Source of the DNA: Halolamina sp. CBA1230
Lineage (GTDB): Archaea > Halobacteriota > Halobacteria > Halobacteriales > Haloferacaceae
Direction of reading: 5' to 3'
NCBI RefSeq assembly: GCF_002025255.2
Contig: NZ_CP054587.1
Span: forward strand, 806,001 to 870,000
DNA length: 64,000 bases
Numbering within the stretch: the first letter of the stretch is position 1; each line of letters opens with the position of its first letter. The notes below the pieces were generated by a model that did not search any database, was not told where the DNA came from, and was given only the letters and a program-made list of their open reading frames with translations. Positions 43,178-52,509 of this stretch are shown piece after piece. Position numbers and translations under genes: made by a program.

Positions 43178-44298
43178 GAAACAACAAGGGTCAATACTCC
43201 AGTCCTGCTGACAAGCAGATTTCGGAGGAAATGGAGGAATTGCTGGGAATATACCTTGACAGTCTCCAGCAACAAAAATCAGACACGTCTGACAGTACGA
43301 TCGAGACTCGAAGCCGAGAAGTCCGTTACTGGCTTGCGTTCTGTGAACATAACGATATTGAGCCACTTCGTGCGACCACTGCTGACGTACGCGCCTATCT
43401 CCAGACGATCACGGACAAATCTGACACGACGATCGGCAATTACTACGCTTCTGTTCAGTCCTTTTACTCGATCACTCAAAACGACCAGGCACACAAACGG
43501 TTGGAACTTGCTAACGGCCATCCCTGCGACAAGAATGCAGGGATTAGCCTCAAAGATGACTACGGCGTCCATCGGTCTACTCCCGAATATCGAAAACAAC
43601 ACAGCCTCTCTGCCAAGGAGATCGACGGCATTCGAGAGAATTCTGGGGACGTTCTGGCGTTGATACCCGAAAAAGTCGAGATGCTATTCGACAACGTGCC
43701 CGGAAAGACTCCTGAAACGCGATTAAGGAACGAGGTTGCATGCCGGCTGAATTGGTATACTGGATGCCGGAGCGTCGAATTGTCCAGGCTGAAAATACAG
43801 AATATTGACTGGGAAAACTGCGCCATCAACGTCAAATCTGCCAAACTCAAAGCATCCGAGAACCCAGATCTCGTTCGCCGGAACGTATTCTTCCCCGAAG
43901 AATTCAGGTTCCAACTTAAACGATGGTGTGAACGTGTCCGACACGGATTCTCATCTCAAGTGGAACCAGAACACGGAGCCATCCTCTGTACGACTCACAG
44001 CAAGACGATGGACGGAGCACAAATTAATGATATCGTCAAACAGGCTGCCGACAACGCAGGTGTTCAGCGTCCTTTGCGACCAGCGAACCCAGAACCTAAC
44101 GAGGAAATTAAGGAGTGGTTCGTAACGACTCATAGAATTCGACGAAGCGCGATTAGCTACTGGGTCAATGATTGCGAGACTATTGACCTCCATCAGGCAC
44201 GGCGACTCGCAGGCCACGCACGGTTGGATCAAACGATGGAATACGTGGAAGACGACGAAGAACAATTGGCCGAAGATTATCAACAAGCCATGGGGTAA
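43174..44298 (+). CDS. Tyrosine recombinase / integrase
   Basis: A 374-residue XerC-like integrase. The N-terminal SAM-like core-binding domain covers about residues 15-110 (TIETRSREVRYWLAFCEHND). The catalytic domain holds Arg199 (YTGCRSVELSRL), a Lys near 223-225, His320-x2-Arg323 (HRIR), His348 (LAGHARLDQ) and the nucleophile Tyr357. All catalytic residues are present, so it should be active. Its place at the left edge of the accessory region suggests it inserted the element. Confidence 0.92.
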   Translation: MRNNKGQYSSPADKQISEEMEELLGIYLDSLQQQKSDTSDSTIETRSREVRYWLAFCEHNDIEPLRATTADVRAYLQTITDKSDTTIGNYYASVQSFYSITQNDQAHKRLELANGHPCDKNAGISLKDDYGVHRSTPEYRKQHSLSAKEIDGIRENSGDVLALIPEKVEMLFDNVPGKTPETRLRNEVACRLNWYTGCRSVELSRLKIQNIDWENCAINVKSAKLKASENPDLVRRNVFFPEEFRFQLKRWCERVRHGFSSQVEPEHGAILCTTHSKTMDGAQINDIVKQAADNAGVQRPLRPANPEPNEEIKEWFVTTHRIRRSAISYWVNDCETIDLHQARRLAGHARLDQTMEYVEDDEEQLAEDYQQAMG

Positions 44299-44351
44299 TG
44301 AGTTGGTTCTACTGGAATTATATTGGGGTTGCCTCGACTATCAGGCAGATG

Positions 44352-44359
44352 TTTAAATA
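44352..44359 (+). promoter_or_regulatory. TATA box (TTTAAATA)
   Basis: TTTAAATA is centred about 31 bases before the ATG at 44387. It is one of the clearest archaeal TATA boxes in the window and shows that the downstream gene has its own promoter, separate from the integrase operon. Confidence 0.65.
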
Positions 44360-44386
44360 CGACCATGGCATTAACTGCTTCAGAGC

Positions 44387-44713
44387 ATGTCACAACCAAG
44401 TACAGAGAAGAGTGAAACTATATTTGAAAGTGTAAAAGCTATCGAAGCAGACTGCCGAACAGTTGAAGGAATCGCCGAATACAAAGTATATGTCGAAGAA
44501 AATTCGATTTCGGATGATATCGCTGAGGGGGCCGGTATCCGTCGTTGGGTTGAGCACGCTGTCGAAAACCACCTTGAAAGAGAACTCTCAAAAGAAGGGC
44601 ACGATGTCGTCTGTCACGCCCGTGCGAGCGACATCACCGAAGATAGGGCGGTAACTGACGCAGATTTGGAATCAAGCGTATCGGTATATTCGGTGTGGGC
44701 TAAATTTCGTTGA
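44387..44713 (+). CDS. Small haloarchaeal protein of unknown function
   Basis: A 108-residue acidic protein, MSQPSTEKSETIFESVKAIE to SVSVYSVWAKFR. I do not recognise the family. It is soluble, predicted helical in the first two thirds (ISDDIAEGAGIRRWVEHAVE, NHLERELSKEGHDVV), with a short beta-rich end. A strong TATA box precedes it. It sits alone behind the integrase and is oriented with it. Confidence 0.6.
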   Translation: MSQPSTEKSETIFESVKAIEADCRTVEGIAEYKVYVEENSISDDIAEGAGIRRWVEHAVENHLERELSKEGHDVVCHARASDITEDRAVTDADLESSVSVYSVWAKFR

Positions 44714-44860
44714 TTCTCAGGTAGCTCGTTTTGACTTTGAATCTAATGAGAGCCGACCCACGACACGATTAGTGTAGAGGACTCACCTATCGTGCAGTAC
44801 AGACTACTCATTTGAATCGCCAATAGGCTTATCCCCTGACTGATTATTGTGTGTTAGTCA

Positions 44861-45013
44861 ATGCCTTGCATTAATTGTGGTGAAGATACAGAGATAGCGA
44901 GGTTTTCACTCCAATTTGAGCGAGCGAACGGGGACTTGAAAGAACTCGAACTGGAATTATGTGATGACTGTCTTACAGAGATTCTCTCCGAGCGGTGGAT
45001 CTCCAAAGTATAA
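44861..45013 (+). CDS. Very small zinc-ribbon-like protein
   Basis: A 50-residue protein, MPCINCGEDTEIARFSLQFE onwards, ending ILSERWISKV. Two CxxC knuckles, Cys3-x2-Cys6 and Cys34-x2-Cys37, would bind one zinc ion. Such micro-proteins with two CxxC motifs are frequent in haloarchaea, and some act in stress or metabolic regulation; nothing more specific can be said here. It ends two bases before the stop of the convergent methyltransferase-like gene. Confidence 0.65.
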   Translation: MPCINCGEDTEIARFSLQFERANGDLKELELELCDDCLTEILSERWISKV

Positions 45014-45015
45014 TC

Positions 45016-45612
45016 TTAGCCTGGCAACTTCCCTACGAGGCCCCTTACCGACTCTATATTGAGAAACCGCGGCGTTTGCTCGCAATACTGCTCGTATTCG
45101 TCGCCGTAGTGTTCACGGAGCCATGGCTCTTCAGCGAATGGGAAGAGGATGTAGATGAGTGCGGTCAGTGACCCATGTACCGCCAGTTTCTGCGAATTTA
45201 CTGCAAGCATCGCTCCAACGATGAAGGTGACAAACCCGACGCTCTGTGGATTCCGGGTATATTCGTAGATTCCATCGGTTCGAAGATCACCCTCCCGTCC
45301 ACTACTTTCCATCCACCCGAGTTCGAAGAGTGCTGAGAGCGAAAACGCCATGCCGAACACAGAGAGGAGTGTGCCGACAATTCGAAGGGATACACTCGTA
45401 ACTCGGAACGAGTCCCAGTCACGGTAGGCCAGCACGGGAAATCCGGTGAAGACTACCGAGAGTGCCGACCAGTTGAACCACCAACGCCATTTACTGTCAC
45501 CGATCGGCCAGAGACGTCGATCGGGGACAAACACACTGACAACGTATCCAACAATCAGGACAGCATCGGCGATCATCGTGGTGAGAAAGGCACGATCTGA
45601 TCGGGACGCCAT
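45016..45612 (-). CDS. Isoprenylcysteine carboxyl methyltransferase-like membrane protein
   Basis: A 198-residue protein with four to five membrane helices. The C-terminal region fits the ICMT/PEMT-type methyltransferase fold: DGIYEYTRNPQSVGFVTFIV (R-x-P after a helix turn) and EEPWLREHYGDEYEQYCEQT. In this superfamily the R-N-P and E-E residues bind SAM. The true substrate in archaea is unknown; lipid or protein methylation are options. The start is the ATG at 45612. Divergent from the next membrane gene, 193 bases apart. Confidence 0.82.
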   Translation of the reverse strand: MASRSDRAFLTTMIADAVLIVGYVVSVFVPDRRLWPIGDSKWRWWFNWSALSVVFTGFPVLAYRDWDSFRVTSVSLRIVGTLLSVFGMAFSLSALFELGWMESSGREGDLRTDGIYEYTRNPQSVGFVTFIVGAMLAVNSQKLAVHGSLTALIYILFPFAEEPWLREHYGDEYEQYCEQTPRFLNIESVRGLVGKLPG

Positions 45613-45805
45613 AATCAAGATTGGTTATCATCAGGGTAAAAGCATTAGTGATATTAATTGCTAGCTGTATTTTCATTCTCACTCAGCCCATGGGGAAATC
45701 AAATACCCAACTAGTGGAGTTCTTCGGAACGCGACATTTTGTTCCCATTCAACGGGAGAATGGCTGATGAACGGAACGACTAATTGACTAGCGGGGCAAC
45801 CGGCT

Positions 45806-46978
45806 ATGATGGACGATTCCGGACGGAGCGCAACATTAGGTATTCTGTCGTCACTGATGTCCTTTGCTACCGTCTGGCTCCTACTAGGTGTTCTCCCCGG
45901 TACTGTCGCTGCACATGGAACAACTACGGGAGGTCTGTCCCACTGGCACGGTATCGCTCTCTTGGTACTGGGAGGCGTCATAACCGGAGTAGGAATCCTA
46001 GCGAAGCGATACGACAAGGGAACACTGAGGATGATTCTCTCTACTGTCTTCGTCGGAATCGTCGTTGCCGCTATCGGCGCAGTGCTGTTTGACGTCCACT
46101 CCCCAGACCCTGTCTATAGTGCCAGTAGGATGCCGTTCCCGCGCTCATTCTATCCATTTATTGGGGCCGCTGTTGGGTTATCTGCCATCGTCGTGAGCTT
46201 CTTCCTCGGATGGCTACGGTGGCCGACCCGCCCGCGGTACACCTTCCTGGGCATGCTGATGGGCGGCTGGATACTCTACCCGTACATCGTTCCCGGATTC
46301 GCCAGCAAGAACCCGCTCGGGTACGCGCTCGTGCTGGGAACTCCGGTCGCCGTCGGGTACGTCCTTTGGACCGATGCAAGCGAAGTTCTTCGAGTCATAA
46401 TGAACGACCCTCTCGCTCGCCGGTTCGGAACCGGAATCGGCATCGTCACCGGCCTGTTTTTCCTCTCGATCACGGGGTATCTCTCCTTCTTCCCTGAAGA
46501 GGGCGTCCCGCAACAGACAGTCATGACGGTGATTCCGGCACAGTATCAGCTCGTCGTCTGGCCGACGTTCGAACTGCTGATCCCAGAAGTGCCCTTCTTC
46601 CTCGCTCTTTCGCCAGGCGTCGTCGTTATCGTTGGGACACTCTCCGTGCTGGTCGGGATTCAAGCCAGCCTCATCGCGCGGAAATGGCGGGTTGACGAGC
46701 AGGTCGGTGCAACAATGAGTACGGCGAACACATCCGCTATTGTCGGCACATGTACGTGTGGCTGCTGTGGTCCGCTGGTCGCAAAGGTCGCCGTCCTCGT
46801 CGCCGGCCCGACGATCACGGCCCCATTGTACTGGGTGTTCGTCGATACATCGTCGCCACTGAGTGTGATCTTCATCGTCGGAAGCATGTTGCTGTTCACG
46901 GGCAGCATCCTCTACTCGATTGGGTCAGTATATCATCCAGACCGCTCTACTGATATCGCGTCAGTACAGGCTGACTGA
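45806..46978 (+). CDS. Polytopic membrane protein with Cys-x-Cys-x-Cys-Cys motif
   Basis: A 390-residue protein with about ten membrane segments, the first possibly a signal anchor ending near TVAAHGTTTGG. The striking feature is Cys316-Thr-Cys318-Gly-Cys320-Cys321-Gly-Pro near the end, in or just before a membrane helix (LVAKVAVLVAGP). Cysteine clusters of this type bind soft metals. The gene lies directly upstream of a CDF exporter and a metal P-ATPase, which supports a metal-handling role (inference). Family not recognised. An ATG three bases downstream is an alternative start. Confidence 0.75.
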   Translation: MMDDSGRSATLGILSSLMSFATVWLLLGVLPGTVAAHGTTTGGLSHWHGIALLVLGGVITGVGILAKRYDKGTLRMILSTVFVGIVVAAIGAVLFDVHSPDPVYSASRMPFPRSFYPFIGAAVGLSAIVVSFFLGWLRWPTRPRYTFLGMLMGGWILYPYIVPGFASKNPLGYALVLGTPVAVGYVLWTDASEVLRVIMNDPLARRFGTGIGIVTGLFFLSITGYLSFFPEEGVPQQTVMTVIPAQYQLVVWPTFELLIPEVPFFLALSPGVVVIVGTLSVLVGIQASLIARKWRVDEQVGATMSTANTSAIVGTCTCGCCGPLVAKVAVLVAGPTITAPLYWVFVDTSSPLSVIFIVGSMLLFTGSILYSIGSVYHPDRSTDIASVQAD

Positions 46979-47027
46979 AAGTCTATTTACCGACGCCGTC
47001 CGCAACTAGCCTGCTACGGAGTCCACT

Positions 47028-47921
47028 ATGGGAGATGGTCATAGTCACAACGGGGAGGGTCGAAGCACCCGAAAGCTCGCCATCGTCGCTGGAATCAATC
47101 TTGTCGGGTTCGTTGCAGAGCTCGTTGGGGGGCTTCTCTTCGGCTCGGTCGCACTCATCGGGGACGCCCTTCACATGCTGTTCGACGCTGTGGCATACGT
47201 GCTCGCGCTCGGGGCAGTTTACGTCGGTCGGCGAACGGAGCCCGGGAGCCGCTGGTCGTACGGGCTGAACCGACTGGAACCGCTCGCTGCATTCTTGAAC
47301 GGCGTTCTGTTGGTCCCGATGGTCGGCTACCTCGTCTGGGAATCGTACCAACGATACCTGCAGCCGGTCGAAATCGAACCACTGCAGACAGCCGCATTGG
47401 CGGCTGGTGGATTAGTTCTCAACATTGCCTCCGTGTACGTGATTCAGGGTGGGTCGATGAGTCTCAACGAGCGTGGCGCGTACTATCACCTCCTCGGAGA
47501 TACCGGTGCATCCATCGCTGTGATCGTCTCAATGCTGGTCGTCCAGTTCTCCGGGTCGAAGCTTGCGGATCCGATTACTGCCGTCATCATCGCGGTGATA
47601 ATCGTCTGGTCCGCTGTCGAGTTGATTCGTGAAAGTGGCGCAATCTTCCTGCAGCGGAGTCCAGTTTCCGTGGAGGACGTCCGACAACGACTCCTCGAAG
47701 TCGGTGGCGTAGCGAGCGTCGAAGACGCGCACATCTGGGAGCTATCCAGCTCTCTCCGTATTGCGACCGTCCACGTTCGTGATCATGCGACGACGGTCGC
47801 AGAACGGGACTCTCTCAACGAACGGATTTCCACGATTCTCGCCTCAGAGTACGATGCGGATCACGTCACGGTTGATCTCGTGTCCGCCGGAAACGACACC
47901 GAGAGGCGGCGGGAACACTGA
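47028..47921 (+). CDS. Cation diffusion facilitator (Zn2+/Cd2+ efflux, CzcD/ZnT type)
   Basis: A 297-residue CDF protein with six membrane helices and a cytoplasmic ferredoxin-like C-terminal domain. The transport site has H-x3-D in TM2 (DALHMLFD) and H-x3-D in TM5 (YYHLLGDTGAS), the pattern of Zn2+-selective members. Short His motifs (GDGHSHNGE) occur at the N-terminus. It exports metal in exchange for protons. It is transcribed in the same direction as the flanking metal genes, with gaps of 49 and 106 bases. Confidence 0.93.
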   Translation: MGDGHSHNGEGRSTRKLAIVAGINLVGFVAELVGGLLFGSVALIGDALHMLFDAVAYVLALGAVYVGRRTEPGSRWSYGLNRLEPLAAFLNGVLLVPMVGYLVWESYQRYLQPVEIEPLQTAALAAGGLVLNIASVYVIQGGSMSLNERGAYYHLLGDTGASIAVIVSMLVVQFSGSKLADPITAVIIAVIIVWSAVELIRESGAIFLQRSPVSVEDVRQRLLEVGGVASVEDAHIWELSSSLRIATVHVRDHATTVAERDSLNERISTILASEYDADHVTVDLVSAGNDTERRREH

Positions 47922-48027
47922 CCACTCGAAAGTTAATATCTCAACTCCAGAAATTTGTTAATCACTACTATCTAATGGGGTGTTATTGGCAGAAGAATTG
48001 TTAACCTCTCGCCGTCTACCCTGCAGC

Positions 48028-50628
48028 ATGACCGGTGGAGAGGATTCACATCACGATCACGACCACGATCATGGCGGACATGATCATGATCACGACCACG
48101 GACACGGTGGTTCTGAAAACGAAGTAGCCGGTGACCTCGCGGGGGAGGAGTCGGTCCAGCTTACGGTTCCGGAGATGGATTGCCCGTCCTGTGCCGGGAA
48201 AGTCGAAAAGAGCGTTCGAAAACTCGACGCCGTCGAGACGGTCCACCCACAGGTGACGACCGGGACGCTCACGGTGGGGTACGAATCGGACGGGACGACG
48301 CCGGAGGATGTCGCGGAGCGTGTCGAGAAAGCCGGCTACGAGGTCGAGGCCGGTGTGGGTGAGGTAACCGAGACGTTCACCGCCCCGGAGATGGACTGCC
48401 CGTCCTGTGCCGGGAAGGTCGAGAACGCGGTCGAAGGCGTGGAGGGCGTTACCGCCTATCGAACCCAGCCGACGACCGGCAAAATCACCGTGACGTTCGA
48501 CCAGTCGCAGACATCTGCAGACGAGGTCACTCGCGCAATCGAGAACGCAGGGTACGAAATCACCGACTCGACTGCCGGCGGAGGTGACGGCGCTGTCGCC
48601 GAGACTGAGAGCGTCTGGCGTAGCACCCGGGCCATCAAGACGTGGGTCAGTGGGGGCTTCACCCTCCTGGGGTTGCTATTCGAGTTCGTCCTCGGTGGAC
48701 TGAACGTCGAACTCCTCGCTACCGCCGGTGTGGCGCTCTCGACTGCCGACGTGTTGTTCCTCGCTGCCGTCGTGACTGGCGGACAGGAGATCGTTCGGGG
48801 GGGCTACTACTCGCTGCGAAACCGGAACCTCGACATCGACCTGCTGATGAGTCTCGCCATCCTCGGGGCCGTGACGGTCAGCCTCGTCTTCGGCGAAGCC
48901 CTCTACATGGAGGCGGCGACGCTCGCGTTCCTGTTCAGCGTCGCCGAACTGCTGGAACGCTACTCGATGGACAAGGCCCGGAACTCTCTGCAGGAACTGA
49001 TGGACCTCTCGCCCGACGAAGCGACGGTCCGGCGCGACGGCGAAGACGTGACGCTCCCCGTTGACGAGGTCGAAGTCGGCGACGTAGTCGTGGTGAAGCC
49101 TGGTGAGAAGATTCCGCTTGATGGCGAGGTGCTGGAGGGCGAGAGCGCGGTGAATCAGGCCCCCATCACCGGAGAGAGTGTCCCGGTGGACAAGACGACG
49201 GGCGACGAGGTATACGCTGGCACGGTCAACGAACAGGGCTACTTGGAGGTGCAGGTCACCTCCGAGGCGGGCGACAACACGCTCTCGCGCATCATCGAGA
49301 TGGTCGAGGACGCGCAGTCGAACAAAACTGAGCGCGAGCAGTTCGTCGAGCGGTTCGCGGGCTACTACACGCCGCTAGTCGTCGTCTTCGCGGTGCTGGT
49401 GACGCTCGCGTCGCCGGCGGTGCTCGGCGCGACACAGACCCAGGCGATCGTCTATGGGTTGACGCTACTGGTGCTCGCCTGTCCGTGCGCGTTCGTGATC
49501 TCGACGCCCGTCTCGGTCGTCTCGGGGATCACCAGCGGCGCGAAGAACGGCGTCCTGATCAAGGGCGGCAACCACCTCGAAGCGATGGGCGAGGTCGATG
49601 CGGTCGCCCTCGACAAGACGGGGACGCTCACGTTCGGCGAACTCACCGTCACCGACGTGATCCCGCTCGGGGAGAACTCCGAGGACGATGTCCTCCGGTG
49701 TGCGAAGGGACTCGAAACCCGGTCGGAGCACCCCATCGGCGACGCTATCGTCGAGCACGCAGAGACACGGGGTGTCAGCGACCGCAGCGTCTTGGAGTTC
49801 GAAAGTATCACCGGAAAGGGTGTCCGAGCCGACCTCGACGGCACCGCCCACTACGCGGGGAAACCCGGGCTGTTCCAGGAACTCGGCTTCGACCTCAACC
49901 ACGTCCACGCTGCGACGGACGGCGGGATGGTCACACAGAAGAGCCGGCAGATGTGTGAGCGGAACGACTGTGTAGACCTGCTGGAGTCCGTCGTCCCCGA
50001 CCTCCAGTCCGAGGGGAAGACGGTCGTTCTCGTCGGCACCGAGGACGAGATCGAGGGTGCCATCGCCGTCGCCGATGACGTCCGCGAGGAGGCGAAACAG
50101 GCGGTTTCCCGCCTCCACGATCTCGGTGTCGAACACGTCGTGATGCTGACGGGGGACAACGAACGAACCGCCCGTGCCATCGCCGAAAAGGTGGGGGTCG
50201 ATGAATTCCGTGCCGAACTCCTCCCCGAGGACAAGGTTGACGCGGTGCGAGAACTCAACGAGCAGTACGGTGGCGTGGCGATGGTCGGCGACGGGATCAA
50301 CGACGCCCCCGCACTGGCGACGGCGACTGTCGGCGTCGCCATGGGGGCGGCAGGGACTGACACCGCCATCGAGACCGCCGACATCGCCTTGATGGGCGAC
50401 GACCTCTCCCGACTGCCGTACCTCTACGAGCTCTCCCACGACGCGAACAGCGTAATCCGGCAGAACATCTGGACCAGCCTCGCAGTGAAAGCTGGCCTCG
50501 CGCTCGCCGTGCCGTTCGGGTTCGTCCCGATCTGGGCCGCAGTTTTGATCGGCGACGCCGGGATGACTCTCGGCGTCACTGGGAACGCGATGCGACTCTC
50601 CCGTATCACGCCTGAGATGGGAGAATAG
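48028..50628 (+). CDS. Heavy-metal translocating P1B-type ATPase (ZntA/CadA-like)
   Basis: An 866-residue pump. The first 45 residues are rich in His/Asp and may buffer metal. Two HMA domains follow with MDCPSCAGKV at about residues 49 and 121, then eight membrane helices. The CPC transport motif is at residues 485-487, the phosphorylation site DKTGT begins at 529, TGES and GDGIND (754-759) are intact. A CPC motif with MDCPSC sensors and a CDF neighbour points to Zn2+/Cd2+/Pb2+ export rather than Cu+. A cysteine/aspartate loop (RQMCERNDCVD) sits in the nucleotide domain. The ATG before TGGEDSHH is chosen. Confidence 0.94.
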   Translation: MTGGEDSHHDHDHDHGGHDHDHDHGHGGSENEVAGDLAGEESVQLTVPEMDCPSCAGKVEKSVRKLDAVETVHPQVTTGTLTVGYESDGTTPEDVAERVEKAGYEVEAGVGEVTETFTAPEMDCPSCAGKVENAVEGVEGVTAYRTQPTTGKITVTFDQSQTSADEVTRAIENAGYEITDSTAGGGDGAVAETESVWRSTRAIKTWVSGGFTLLGLLFEFVLGGLNVELLATAGVALSTADVLFLAAVVTGGQEIVRGGYYSLRNRNLDIDLLMSLAILGAVTVSLVFGEALYMEAATLAFLFSVAELLERYSMDKARNSLQELMDLSPDEATVRRDGEDVTLPVDEVEVGDVVVVKPGEKIPLDGEVLEGESAVNQAPITGESVPVDKTTGDEVYAGTVNEQGYLEVQVTSEAGDNTLSRIIEMVEDAQSNKTEREQFVERFAGYYTPLVVVFAVLVTLASPAVLGATQTQAIVYGLTLLVLACPCAFVISTPVSVVSGITSGAKNGVLIKGGNHLEAMGEVDAVALDKTGTLTFGELTVTDVIPLGENSEDDVLRCAKGLETRSEHPIGDAIVEHAETRGVSDRSVLEFESITGKGVRADLDGTAHYAGKPGLFQELGFDLNHVHAATDGGMVTQKSRQMCERNDCVDLLESVVPDLQSEGKTVVLVGTEDEIEGAIAVADDVREEAKQAVSRLHDLGVEHVVMLTGDNERTARAIAEKVGVDEFRAELLPEDKVDAVRELNEQYGGVAMVGDGINDAPALATATVGVAMGAAGTDTAIETADIALMGDDLSRLPYLYELSHDANSVIRQNIWTSLAVKAGLALAVPFGFVPIWAAVLIGDAGMTLGVTGNAMRLSRITPEMGE

Positions 50629-50800
50629 TGCCGTAGGTCCACTTCGTACGAACCCTTACGAGAAGGCTACCAATCTCTGTTTCCGGAGCGGTTAGAAGAG
50701 TGGATTCAGTCGTCGCTACTCCCGCGTCGCATGTTCGCTGGCTGTCTCAACATGTTCTTCGCCAGTCGCAGCTCTCTCTGAGGCAGAGCGAAACGTCGTT

Positions 50801-51082
50801 CTAGCTCACGAACACCATATAGAGCATCACGACTGCAGCCCAGAGGATCCCGATCAGGATGACCATCTTGATGTGAAAGATGAATATCTCTTCTTCCTCC
50901 TCCTCGCTCGCTTCCTCGTACTGAACGCGTTCTGTCTCTCCGAGCCGTTCTTCGTGTTTCTCTCCGAGATGCAGGTCGTGTGTTCGGTCACTGGTAAACG
51001 GCCGGTCGCAGTACGGGCACTGCTGTACGCTCTCGTGGCTATCCGATAGACGAACATCTGGGTGAATCGGTTGTTCAGTCAT
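50801..51082 (-). CDS. C2H2 zinc-finger protein with C-terminal membrane anchor
   Basis: A 93-residue protein. A single C2H2-like finger is seen at Cys22-x2-Cys25 and His38-x4-His43 (QCPYCDRPFT, HDLHLGEKH). An acidic linker of glutamates follows, and residues 73-92 are one hydrophobic helix (MVILIGILWAAVVMLYMVFV). Last gene of a four-gene minus-strand operon, overlapping the end of the 476-residue membrane protein by four bases. It could be a small membrane-associated partner of that protein. Function unknown. Confidence 0.78.
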   Translation of the reverse strand: MTEQPIHPDVRLSDSHESVQQCPYCDRPFTSDRTHDLHLGEKHEERLGETERVQYEEASEEEEEEIFIFHIKMVILIGILWAAVVMLYMVFVS

Positions 51083-52509
51083 ACGTATGCTGGGTTCACG
51101 TACGGTTGGGCGATGATCCACAGGCCCGTCATCGTATAGAGTACCATGACGACGATGAACGGGTACTGACTCCGAATTGGCTTCAGGCTTCCTGGGAACA
51201 GCGAGAGGGCGAGTGAATGCGCGATCCAGACTCCTAACACGTGACCCGCGACGATCAGGAGGAGTTTGATGTTGATGAACCATGCGGGGATGGTCAGCGT
51301 GTACAACGTTTCGGGCGCTGCGAATGGGTTCGAAACGGCGAGAGCCAGTGCCGGCGAAAGGCCGAGGAAGTACGTGAGATAGTGGGCGACGTGATAGGCC
51401 GCAGCAATCGGAATCAATGCTGGGACGAACCACCCCTCGATGAACTCTGTAGTCACGGGCGTTTCAGTGCGCTTTCGGGAGCGAGCGGCGGCGAACCGGT
51501 ACGCTCCATAGAACACAGCGAACCCTGTCCCAAGCCCGAAGAGATACACGAGCGGATACGGAATCCCGCCCTCGACGATCGCCCTCGTCAGACGGTTCCA
51601 ACTCCCCGTGGTCACGACGCCGTCGAACGATGTGCCCCAGAGAAGCGCAATCGTGAATGCAACCGTATCTTTCGATGCGGCGGTATCGCTTTCGGCGAGA
51701 GACGCTCCGGGGAACTGGACCGTGTACCCGTCGTCGGTCTTCTGAATCGGGGCGATACGCCCGTACACGCGAAACACCCCGGAAATCGGGTCAACTGTCT
51801 CGAACCACGTTTCTTCTCCGAATACAACAGCTCCAGAGAGGGTCACTACCGAGTATGCGACGATCACCAACGAAAGCAGACGTGGTACTGCATCGACGGG
51901 TGTGACGACCTCAACGTACACCAGGAGCAAGAGGAACACAACGCTTGGCCAGCGGCCATATCGTTCCGGATACGGCCGATCGAGAGAGGGGAGTCGGCTT
52001 GCAATCGACTTCCACGGGTTGAGTATCGGCCACGAGTTCCCGATGAAGTACGTACTCATGGAGTAGCCTGCCCACCACCCTGCCCAGACGATCAGTATTG
52101 CAGCGTTGTACTGGGGCCGAACTGTCCCAACCAGCCCTCGGTACACGACGAAGACGACGGTCGCTATTCCGAAGAGTTCTCCAGCCGTTTTGAGTACCGA
52201 TTCCAGAGGTGGGAATTCGGGAAGCGAAAGGGAGCGAGTGTTGACATCGCGGACCGACTCGTGGTCAGTGAGAAAACTGGTGAAGACAAACGACCCGGCA
52301 ACGACCGCTCCACCGGTGAGAACCGTCAACCACGTCGGAATCGACGCTGACCGGGTCGCTGTACCCCCGACAGACCCTCCCCGTGCGCTGACCAGCCCGG
52401 TTACGATCGGGAGCGCAATTACGACCGCAAGTACGGTTCGACGCTGTTTCATTACTCTCAGCGCCTGTCGCAACTTCTCTGTCGAGACTATCTCACGACT
52501 CTTGTTCAT
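51079..52509 (-). CDS. Large polytopic membrane protein of unknown function
   Basis: A 476-residue protein with about twelve membrane helices. Notable motifs are NPWKSIASRLPSLDRPYPER followed by YGRWPSVVF, and histidines in a later helix (YHVAHYLTYF) and near GHVLGVWIAH. Intramembrane histidines of this kind often ligate heme or metal. Related proteins are, as I recall, sometimes auto-named fenitrothion hydrolase; I cannot confirm that and would not rely on it. It overlaps both neighbours by four bases (downstream zinc-finger gene, upstream three-helix protein), so all are co-translated. Confidence 0.75.
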   Translation of the reverse strand: MNKSREIVSTEKLRQALRVMKQRRTVLAVVIALPIVTGLVSARGGSVGGTATRSASIPTWLTVLTGGAVVAGSFVFTSFLTDHESVRDVNTRSLSLPEFPPLESVLKTAGELFGIATVVFVVYRGLVGTVRPQYNAAILIVWAGWWAGYSMSTYFIGNSWPILNPWKSIASRLPSLDRPYPERYGRWPSVVFLLLLVYVEVVTPVDAVPRLLSLVIVAYSVVTLSGAVVFGEETWFETVDPISGVFRVYGRIAPIQKTDDGYTVQFPGASLAESDTAASKDTVAFTIALLWGTSFDGVVTTGSWNRLTRAIVEGGIPYPLVYLFGLGTGFAVFYGAYRFAAARSRKRTETPVTTEFIEGWFVPALIPIAAAYHVAHYLTYFLGLSPALALAVSNPFAAPETLYTLTIPAWFINIKLLLIVAGHVLGVWIAHSLALSLFPGSLKPIRSQYPFIVVMVLYTMTGLWIIAQPYVNPAYV

